NCBI GenBank assembly: GCA_958510825.1
Contig: OY294052.1
Coordinates: 3,183,816-3,247,815 of the forward strand
DNA length: 64,000 nucleotides
Origin: Brachypterus glaber
Lineage: Eukaryota; Arthropoda; Insecta; Coleoptera; Kateretidae
Direction: 5' to 3'
Below the pieces are notes generated by a model that saw only the letters and a program-made list of their open reading frames with translations, ran no database searches and had not been told where the DNA came from. Positions 55,757 to 64,000 of the stretch are shown piece by piece. A program made the translations under genes and the position numbers. The stretch's first letter is position 1. Each line of letters begins with the position of its first letter.

Positions 55757-56680
55757 GGGGCCGGTGAACTTACCGGCCACACTAATTCTTATTTTTTTTT
55801 TTAAACCAATAAAAAGTACTTACCTTAAATAGTATTTTTGCAAAAAAAAAAATTGCGGATTACTCACAAATTAGCGAGAAATTAATTTTAAAACAGTGCA
55901 TTTTCAAGACATAGTTAGGGATTTTAACCACATTTCAATTTAAGTTGGTATAATTTTCAGTTAACTAATAAACAGCGTTGTCAGTTTGTACATTTTTTTT
56001 TGAAATAATAGTACAAATTTTAACAAAAAATGTAACGTTAACGTAAAGGTACTTCCTCCATTAAAAAAAAAACACCAAACAACACAAAACCAACGTAAAC
56101 CAACGTTAACGTAAACCAACTTCTCCCATTAAAAAAAAATACCAAAAGAGCAAACTACCAAACCAAACCATTGTTAACGTAAACCAACGCCTCCCATTAA
56201 AAAAAAAAACACCAAACCAGCAAACTACCAAACCAAACCATTGTTAACGTAAACCAACGTTAACGTAAACCAACGTCAATTAAATTGTTATAAAAATTCT
56301 AACAAAACAAAAAACTGAATTTTCCGCACCTAATTATATTCAAAACAGTAAGTTTTAGTAATAAAACCAAAAATCAGTGCAAAAATATTGTTAATTTTTC
56401 ACACAAGAAATCATTCCGAATAATACAAGAAAACACTTGAAATCAAAATTAAAATCTGACAACGCCGCATCTCTTTACACACGTGACATATGTCAGCAAT
56501 ATTATGGCGGTTCATAAAATTAATTATTATTTACGATTTTTCTCCTTGTAAGTTATTTTTTAGTAATAAAACAACGTTTTCCGCATCTAATTTTATTTAT
56601 AATTGTTAATTTTAGTACCAAAGTGAAAAATTAGTGCAAAACTAGTCCTATTTTTTGTGTCCGGTAAGTTCACCGAAACC
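55757..56680. mobile_element. 8-bp-TSD non-autonomous DNA transposon, copy 2 (924 bp)
   Basis: Starts GGGGCCGGTGAACTTACCGG, ends CCGGTAAGTTCACCGAAACC, flanked by CAACATTT at 55749-55756 and 56681-56688. Nearly collinear with 1219-2193 but with fewer internal minisatellite units. Confidence 0.9.
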
Positions 56681-56688
56681 CAACATTT

Positions 56689-57246
56689 TTCAAAAGACGT
56701 ATTTTTTAAAATACCCTATTATACGTCTATATAAATATATATTTGTTTAATTTTATTCAGTATAAACCCATTCTGAACCATCCTGCATAAGTATTTCAAA
56801 TATCTTAAAACATTTTAATGATCTGTGGTTGTTATCCTCCTAAAATGAATTTACAGAAAATCTTGCTAACGTTTTATAGTATAAAAATAATAAAAATCAT
56901 ACTTTTATTTTTAAATGTAAAGCATCAGATACATTTTTTTTATTGTAATAATTATAATAGAAAAAAACTGAAATCGTGTTTTTAGTTCTGTAAAATTTTA
57001 TATTTTAGAAGTAGGAAAGAAAAAATGAAATGTTTAACCTATTTAAAAAAGAAAAAAACTCGGAAAAAACGAAAAGTGTTGGAGAAATTCTTTATAAACT
57101 CAAAATTAAAAAAAATAATAAAATTTATAATTATTATACAAATTTAAAAAAAAAAATAATTCATATATTATGGATTAGAAAGCGTAACTTTAGTACCTGT
57201 TTTTGGTAATAAATCAGTGTAATAAGTGGCGTATTATACTATAATA
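56689..57246. other. AT-rich; fragment of the TAGGGTATTTCAAAA element end
   Basis: 'aaaagacgtattttttaaaataccctatta' near 56691-56722 resembles the end of the element at 27647-28503. The rest is A-rich without genes. Confidence 0.45.
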
Positions 57247-57560
57247 ATACAGAATAGGGTTATTGGGAAGTAAAGTTATTGGGAAGTAGGGTTATTGGGG
57301 AGTAGGGTTATTGAGGAGTGTGGTTATTAAAAGTGGGATTATCGGGGAGTAGAGTTATTGGGAGTAGGGTTATTGGGAAGTTGGGTTATTGGGAGTAGAG
57401 TTATTGGGAGTAGGGTTATTGGGGAGTGTGGTTATTGAAAGTGGGATTATCGGGGAGTAGAGTTATTGTGAGTAGGATTATTGGGGTAGGGTTATTTGGA
57501 AGTTGGGTTATTGGGAGTAGAGTTATTGGGGAGTAGGGTTATTGGGGAGTTGGGATGTTA
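57247..57560 (+). repeat. Minisatellite of GGGAGTAGGGTTATTG units
   Basis: About 20 tandem imperfect units of 15-17 bp with core GGAGTAGGGTTATTGG and variants (AGAGTTATT, GTGTGGTTATTA, GTGGGATTATCG). The core GGAGTAG is also the core of the 15-16-bp units in the foldback arms at 58805-59352. Confidence 0.9.
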
Positions 57561-58198
57561 CGAATTAGGGTTTTTGTAGAGAAGTGACGTTGAAGAGTAG
57601 GGAAAATAAGAATAATCTACCTAATATACATTATCAAAACATGATTGATACGAAACGCCCCATAAAATTATAAAACTAAAATATATTTTCATCTAAAAAT
57701 TTACTTTGATGTAAAGTACGTTAAAGAGGCAACCTGTCTTTCTTTATGATGTCCTGAATCTGGGCTCCTGATTAAAAACAGGACATTGCGTACTTTGCCG
57801 TCTCTCACAAAAGGCAAAGTTCGGATTATATGGCAAAAGGATATGCCAAAGTGAGGCATAAATATGATCATAGACAACTACTTAAATGAAAGAAATCATT
57901 AAAAAGTCCAAACCTGACTACAGGTGATTTTTAACTGCCATTTCATTTTTAGAGGTTTAAGGGCACACACAGAGAAACGGTTACTAAAAAAGAGTACGTA
58001 ATATTTAGATCAAGTTTGTATTTTTACAAGTATTTAAAGTAGTTAAATCAAATATTTCGCTTGATTAAAGTTAAATACGTATCTGACTTAGATTACAATA
58101 GTTTAAAACTTGAATCACGTAAAAGTGTTTAAATAAACCTTTTTGTATTGAGTTTTAAACTTTAATAATTTCTTAAATACAAGTAGATCTACTTGTAT
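57561..58198. other. No gene seen
   Basis: AT-rich. 57960-58000 contains CACACAGAGAAACGG, loosely like the CACNGAAAA ends, but no partner end was identified. Confidence 0.35.
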
Positions 58199-58350
58199 CC
58201 ATGGTAGTGAAAAAAATAATATATAAACCACGTTAGAGAAGACTATTATATCCTTGCACTCTTATATCTCTCGATGATACGCATCTCGGAATGTAATACG
58301 CTCAGCTATAAAAATTGTCTTTTCCACCTTGGTATAGCATAGCCAGAGAT
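58199..58350. repeat. Hairpin repeat (TATATAAACCACGTTAGAGAAGAC), copy 2
   Basis: Related to 9041-9150, with the inverted ends ATATATAAACCACGTTAGAGAAGAC and GTCTTTTCCACCTTGGTATAG. Confidence 0.65.
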
Positions 58351-58796
58351 ATAGTAGAATGTTTACATTTAAAACAGATTATTTTAAGATAGGGGCGTAA
58401 GTAAATTTTATTATATTAAGTACTTAGTTGACGTAGTAGAACGTAGTAGACGATCTGACTGGACTACTGGTGTCAGAAAAAAGTTTGCTGCTAAAAAAAT
58501 CTCTTATATCTATAGCGCCTACTATATATAATTACTATAAAGGGATATTTGATTATAAATAGATTCTATGAATCGTATCCTAGATTTTAATATTCCCAAC
58601 AAGGAGTCACGCTAAATCTAAATTAATACCAAAGGTAATGTAATGCAACATTTAATTAAAATTCTTTACATGATAAACATTTTAAAAATAAATCATTTAT
58701 TTTTAATACACTTTGAAAGACTCTAGCACTAAAAGTGTACTCACATATTAAGAAGCCTTGTTTCAAAAATTGTTTTGTCCGTATGGGGGTGGTTTT
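58351..58796. other. No feature seen
   Basis: AT-rich DNA with no supported frame. Confidence 0.4.
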
Positions 58797-58804
58797 GAAA
58801 TAGT

Positions 58805-59352
58805 GGCAGACTAACATCTCTACTCTAAATTTCTCTACTCCCTAACATCCCTACTCCATAACATCCCTACTCCACAACAACTCTACTCAGTAACATCTCT
58901 ACTCCATAACATCTCTACTTCGTAGCAACTCTACTTCACACTATATGCACTTTATTAGCCACTTAATAATAAATGAGCAGTTTAAAGAACAAAGAATCTT
59001 CTTCTAGATTATTTTATTTTTTTCCTAGAAAACGTTTATCTTTAAATGTAAATCTAGAACAATCATAAATGAATTATTCTAAAAGCAACAATGACCGCGT
59101 ACTCTTAACATGCACTAATATGTAAGTAATTAATAAACTGAATTCATTTTTGACAGTGACTTAGCATGACAAATATTCTTTTGAGTTAAGACAAGTGGCT
59201 AATCGAGTGTCTATAGTGTGGAGTAGAGTTGTTACGGAGTAGAGATGTTATGGAGTAGAGATGTTACGGAGTAGAGTTGTTGTGGAGTAGGGATGTTATG
59301 GAGTAGGGATGTTAGGGAGTAGAGAAATTTAGAGTAGAGATGTTTGGCTGCC
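58805..59352. mobile_element. Foldback (FB)-like element with minisatellite arms (548 bp)
   Basis: Inverted arms of about 140-150 bp (58805-58945 and 59206-59352) start GGCAGACTAACATCTCTACTC and end GAGTAGAGATGTTTGGCTGCC. Each arm is made of tandem 15-16-bp units (CTCTACTCCATAACAT and variants). The 260-bp centre is unrelated AT-rich DNA. An 8-bp target duplication GAAATAGT lies at 58797-58804 and 59353-59360. The architecture is that of Drosophila FB elements. Confidence 0.9.
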
Positions 59353-59360
59353 GAAATAGT

Positions 59361-61207
59361 CACCAACTTTAAAAACAGATATAATTTTGAGTTTCAACAA
59401 TATACTTCCTTAAAAAAATGCACAAACATTTCCAGACACCTAAAATATAGCCTGACCACTGTAAAAAACTTGTTTTCGAATGCGCTTGCTTACAACCAAT
59501 ATGCGCGCATGGAAAATAAATTTATTTAACAGTGGCTAGACTGTGGTACATGGAAAAAAATGTAAAAATTGTTGTCAAAGTAAAGTTCTATGAGTATTTC
59601 AAAGTACACTGTGTAAAATTTCACATCAAATTATGTAAAATAAAATTTTACAGAATATATTGTGTTTAGTTTTCATCCTGTATATAGTAGATTTTGAAAA
59701 GTCCCTTATGCGGACAAATATAAGGTTTCATGCGCATGACGTACTACCTGGCTTCAGGCGATATTTCAGTGTAGTTTCAATGAGTTCGTAAAACAGCACG
59801 GTCCGGGCAATACGTTAAATTCGTCAGGGACGCGATACTCACGCCACTATCGCTTCCAAAGAAGAAAAATAACAATAGTTATTCGTAATGAATCACGCTA
59901 TGGAAAATACATCCAATAAATAACATGTCGCGTAGAACGAGTTGCAAATAGGGCTTACGCCATTTCTCCGAGGAAACATCATCTTGGGCCCAAGTACAAG
60001 AAGACACCTGGAACAATACAAGTAAGTCCCTTTTGCCTCACGTCACAAAGGTCCGAAAACACCCCAGCGGTTAACATATTGGGTAAATTTGCACAACAAA
60101 ATATATAACGTCATAATTTCCTATGGATTTTACATAATATGTATATTCTGTAAAAATGATGTATACCTCGTTTGGTATCATAAAGTCTTGTTGTTGTTGT
60201 TGAAACATAATATGTGGAGACGCCTAGCGGTAGCCTTAGGAAGTAGTGGGAGCAACGCCGGCATTGCCTAGTGAAGGCAACCACATCAGAATCAGATCCT
60301 TTTACAACTTAAGTACACATATAATGATTATATCGTATGTCCATCAACCTCTATTTTTGCATAAAACATGATTGATCACATGACTTATTTTTAAATTGAT
60401 AAATTTACTTATTAGTGGTGTAATTAGTCCGTTAATATATCAGTAAATAAACTGCTATAAAACAAACTACTATAAAATAAAATGTTTAAAATACAAAATA
60501 TGATGTTAATTAATTCATATGTGAACTCACGCCAGAAATAGCCTTAGTTTTTGCGATCGGTACAGAATGCGGACGCATATTTCCATGAGTACCGTATTAT
60601 TTGTGTGCGGATCATGCCTCTGGGGACTTGTACAGTACCTTAAACTAATTATTACATAATTATGATTAAGAAGTTTATAAATCTAGATGTGGCGTTAAAA
60701 TATGTCAAAAATTTACAAAATTACGAATCATGCTATATTTTCATAGTATAACAAAAACGTAAGTCCCCGGGGACTTGTACCGCAGTCAACGTGTTAATGA
60801 TTTTATGAGTTCTTTGTAAGCAAGTGCCTAAACGAAAGTCCAATTTGCGCAAAAAAGTCCAGAAAAGTTAGTTTTGAGTCTGACACACAATATTTTTTAG
60901 TTGGCCATAAAACTAATGCAACACATTGAGGTTAAAAATAAGTTATTTTACTGACACCGACACTGAAACACATTATTAAAATGGGTATTGTACCTAAAGT
61001 TTCCCATAAATGCATAAATCGAAATTATATTATCGAACTCTTGCAAGAGTGGCGATTTATGACAATTAAGTGGCATTTTTGGCGTTGAAGTGGCAAATAT
61101 GTGTCATTTTGTGGCAATTTCATGTCACTATTTAACAATTTAAAGTATTTTTTCCCCAAAATGTAAAAAATTTGTTTATGATGTGATTTTACTTCCAAAA
61201 CAGTAAT
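59361..61207. other. Gene-free; moderately GC-rich patches
   Basis: 59740-60080 is less AT-rich and has short frames ending at a GTAAGT, but no recognisable domain and no conserved context. 60190-60295 is another GC-richer patch. 61060-61130 has GTGGCA-type repeats. Nothing is supported as a gene. Confidence 0.4.
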
Positions 61208-61264
61208 CGACAAACAAACAAACAAACAAGCAAGCAACCAACCAACCAACTAAACAAACAAACA
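61208..61264. repeat. (CAAA)n/(CAAC)n simple repeat
   Basis: Runs of ACAAACAAACAAACAAG, then CAACCAACCAACC, then AAACAAACAAACAG. Confidence 0.9.
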
Positions 61265-61860
61265 GGTTCGTTTTATTGCGTAAGTTTAATATAATGAAGG
61301 TATACGTGGAGGAACAAGTGTAGTAAATTATATGGCATTCATAACCAGTTAGTTAAAAATTTTAGTTTATTATAAATAATATTTGGAAAAGTTAGTAAAC
61401 TTTGTCTCGTAAACACTGAATAGTAGAGCATTTCAAGTATTTTTGTTAGTTTCTAGTACTTCTTGTACAATTGATGGTTAACTCTTTAAGAAGAACTTCA
61501 ATACGAATTTTCAATAGATAATGAACGGTTAAACATTTACAGAAATTTAGAGCCACTCCATCCTGCGTTTTTTGACAACCGCCGTTGAAGGAAAAAGAAA
61601 GTTTTCGAACAAATGAAACACGCAGGCCTTTCCTTTGTCATGGCAACGGTAACAACTTAAAACGATAAAGAGAATACGTAGATGTTTTTAGGCTTATGAA
61701 GTTGGTACTATGTATTAAACCCAGATGTAGAAAAAATAATCTTCTAATAATCTACAATGTACAAAGTACATTTAAGAAGTTTAAGTAATTTTGGGATAAA
61801 TATGTATTAATTTCATCCTAATTTTGGTTATTAAAAACTCAATAACTTGGCATTTTATTT
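61265..61860. other. No feature seen
   Basis: AT-rich DNA up to the assembly gap. Confidence 0.4.
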
Positions 61861-62060
61861 NNNNNNNNNNNNNNNNNNNNNNNNNNNNNNNNNNNNNNNN
61901 NNNNNNNNNNNNNNNNNNNNNNNNNNNNNNNNNNNNNNNNNNNNNNNNNNNNNNNNNNNNNNNNNNNNNNNNNNNNNNNNNNNNNNNNNNNNNNNNNNNN
62001 NNNNNNNNNNNNNNNNNNNNNNNNNNNNNNNNNNNNNNNNNNNNNNNNNNNNNNNNNNNN
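61861..62060. other. Assembly gap (200 N)
   Basis: Exactly 200 undetermined bases. The gap abuts copy C of the dispersed repeat, so repeat-induced assembly failure is likely and the real length may differ. Confidence 0.99.
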
Positions 62061-62082
62061 AATCGTGGTTGTACACGAGAGA

Positions 62083-62783
62083 ATAGTATATCCTATAACT
62101 AGTATGGATAATATTCCGCGCGAGCGGAAAGTTTGCCATACGAGCCGGTAGGCGAGTATGACGGTCCCGCGAGCGCGGAATGACTATTCCATACGTATGT
62201 AGACTATACTTTTTCTTCGACTGCAAATATGAAACACTGTATGGCTTTAAACTGCGGACGAGGTTAAAAACAATGTTTTTTGTGACTCGACATTGTAAAT
62301 GCAACAAAACACATATTTTTAAATAAAGCAATTAATGTTATTTAATAATTTTATCAAATCAATACTTAAAAAAGATTTTTATTTAATTTTAGCACATATT
62401 TACAAATTATAATGCAAAAATTGAAGGTTATGTCAGATGGTTGTGACAGATATCAGGTTTAATTATTTAACAATATATAGAGCAGTTTTAATTTTTTGAA
62501 CTAAAATGATAAAAAACTGGTCTAACATTAAGAAAAACTATAAGTAATTTTAACGCAAAACTTTAAATTGCATTAAATTATTTAATATTTCATGGTAAAA
62601 TATATATATATTTTTGCTAATTTTGCTACAGTTTTCTTTACTTTTGTAAACAAGAGATGGCACTACATGTGCTCATTCTAACACTTGATACGGAATATTC
62701 ATACCGTATCTAGAGCTAGAATGGATTCATTCTGTGTTTGAAAAGTGTGTGTATTTGCTTACATTCTAAAGCAGTCTTGGAAA
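62083..62783 (+). repeat. Dispersed 0.7-kb repeat with GC-rich head, copy C
   Basis: Matches copy A along its whole length, from AGTATATCCTATAACTAGTATGG to GCAGTCTTGGAAAA, including both hairpins. Confidence 0.85.
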
Positions 62784-62785
62784 AT

Positions 62786-63085
62786 AGTATATTCTATTAC
62801 TATAGTATGGAATAGACATACGAGCCACCACAGAAAAATATTGTCTTAAATCAAGAATATGGTGATTTTTATATAACGAAGAGAATATATTCTCCTTTCA
62901 AGCATACCATATTCTTATCCTTTCATATTTAAAGCACAATTTTGCTTTAAAGGAGAATATATTCTCTTCGTTATATCTAAATCACACCTTCTTGATTTAA
63001 GACAATATTTTTTTCTGTGCAGGCAAACATGATGGTTACGGGTGCGCGGAATGACTATTCCATACGTGCTATGGACTATACTTCT
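62786..63085 (+). repeat. Dispersed repeat with GC-rich head, copy D (interrupted)
   Basis: Directly follows copy C: AGTATATTCTATTACTATAGTATGGAATAGACATACGAGCC, then a MITE (62829-63019), then GCAGGCAAACATGATGG...GCGCGGAATGACTATTCCATACGTGC. Only the head is present. Confidence 0.8.
62829..63019. mobile_element. CACAGAAAAA-ended foldback MITE (191 bp)
   Basis: Ends CACAGAAAAATATTGTCTTAAATCAAG and CTTGATTTAAGACAATATTTTTTTCTGTG. The arms extend about 75 bp through GAAGAGAATATATTCTCC. It interrupts copy D, whose consensus gives the empty site. The target duplication is unclear. Confidence 0.88.
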
Positions 63086-63879
63086 TTTGCGGGCTCAATT
63101 AAAAAAATTAGTTACACCAAAAAGAAAATTTTTAGACAATAAAAAAATAAGGTCTACCCTAACGCAATATCCATATTTGTGGATTATTATATCCCACTAT
63201 AATAGTTAAAAATACTTCACACTATAATAGGGTTTATATGACAATGGTAATTAAAAAATCTGGGTAACAGTCATAATTATATTCATGCATTAACTTTTTA
63301 AACTAGATATTTAAAAACAGAATAATAGTGTCTCATTAGATCATCGATACCTCAGTTCTAAAAGACAGTCTCTTATAATGTTTGAATAAAGGTTAACCTT
63401 AACATACAGGGGCCCGTAATGTTTCTATCGCAAAAATTTAAAATCTATAAAATTTGAGACATATATATTTTAATTATCCTTTTATACTATTCACAGCGCG
63501 TAGCGCGTCTATCCGTCTGTCCGTCTCTCCGATGTCGCGTTTTTTGGAGGCACGAGAACCCAAAAACGAATAATCTGATCGACTCGCAATTTTTAGGAAA
63601 AATCAAGTTCTGTGAGAGGAAGATCCTTATTGTTTTGAAAGTAATCCTCCCAAAACCATTTTTAATTTTTTTCCAAGAATATTTCTTTTTTCGAAAAAAG
63701 AATTATTTTAAAAAAAAATGTTGAATAATGTATTTTTTTTTATTTTTTTTTGTATTTTTTTTATTTTTTGTTTTTTGAAAAAAGAAGTTCTTCACTTATA
63801 TCCAAAAATTTTATGCACTAGTTGATAAAGTATTTAAATATTTAGATTAAAAAAAAATACATCTTCCACTTTATAATAT
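63086..63879. other. Gene-free; repeat related to 18640-19060
   Basis: 63480-63780 contains CGCGTAGCGCGTCTATCCGTCTGTCCG. Further on, 'gatccttattgttttgaaagtaatcctcccaaaa' matches the inverse of about 19005-19045. Long A/T runs follow. Confidence 0.5.
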
Positions 63880-63983
63880 CTAAAAGGTCAATATGTCAAT
63901 AGCACGCTGCAGCGTTTTCAAAATATTACATCTGAGTTGACGTGACAACGTTGCTATTGAAAAATTGACATTGGCCCTTTTAG
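63880..63983. repeat. Hairpin element, second arm type with shared loop
   Basis: Imperfect arms CTAAAAGGTCAATATGTCAATAGC and GCTATTGAAAAATTGACATTGGCCCTTTTAG surround AGCGTTTTCAAAATATTACATCTGAGTTGACGTGACAACGT, which matches the loop at 5354-5398. Confidence 0.8.
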
Positions 63984-64000
63984 AACCAAGCCATAGAATT

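Noticed and set aside
57247..57560. Telomere-like or CRISPR-like array
   Set aside because: Units are adjacent without spacers and vary freely, and the motif is not a known telomere repeat. It is a minisatellite.
59740..60080. GC-richer patch with short frames ending at GTAAGT, considered as a host exon
   Set aside because: No convincing acceptor, stops close by in each frame, and no recognisable protein motif.
61824..62331. Frames crossing the N run
   Set aside because: They consist mostly of undetermined residues from the assembly gap.

Overview
This is AT-rich eukaryotic DNA, most likely from an insect, and it contains almost no host coding sequence. The insect assignment is inference. 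It rests on the mix of elements (Ty3/gypsy with very long LTRs, RTE-like LINE, tRNA-derived SINEs, many small foldback and inverted-repeat elements, and repeat ends of the form TATACAGGGTG or TATACCGGGTG) and on short GT-AG introns. The order cannot be fixed from the sequence. A run of exactly 200 N (61861-62060) is an assembly gap.

Host gene: the only convincing host coding sequence is at the left edge. Two exons (515-704 and 1052-1158, + strand) join in phase and together encode a SUEL/galactose-binding-lectin domain of the kind found in EVA-1, latrophilin and rhamnose-binding lectins. Its other exons lie outside the window or are not recognisable.

Left half (about 1.2-35 kb): a dense, partly nested field of short elements. 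It holds 8-bp-TSD inverted-repeat elements, CACNGAAAAA-ended MITEs, Harbinger-like MITEs with TAA/TTA duplications, a Tc1-like transposase relic, and a 5'-truncated RTE-like LINE with a long intact reverse-transcriptase frame and a 17-bp target duplication (11087-12625). There are two 3' fragments of a second LINE (6087-6323, 23753-24053), each with its own target duplication. A tRNA-headed SINE (28802-29364) ends in the same 3' tail as that LINE. Several foldbacks are nested up to three levels deep.

Middle (35576-46740): one complete, apparently very young Ty3/gypsy retrotransposon. Its two 2303-bp LTRs agree wherever compared, it has a 4-bp duplication (ATCA), a PBS, a repeat-rich leader, intact gag and intact pol (protease, RT, RNase H, integrase), and a polypurine tract. 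Pol is in the -1 frame relative to gag, and the overlap carries a slippery heptamer, 7-nt spacer and stem-loop consistent with programmed frameshifting. No env frame is present.

Right half (46.7-64 kb): a (CA)n array, a dimeric GC-rich foldback inserted in an ACGGGTGGAA-ended element, further copies of left-half families, a second 8-bp-TSD element with internal minisatellite, a 16-mer minisatellite, and a Drosophila-FB-like foldback whose inverted arms are built from 15-16-bp tandem repeats (58805-59352). The window reads as an intron or gene-flanking region that grew by repeated nested transposition. Several insertions can be confirmed against empty-site paralogues inside the same window.
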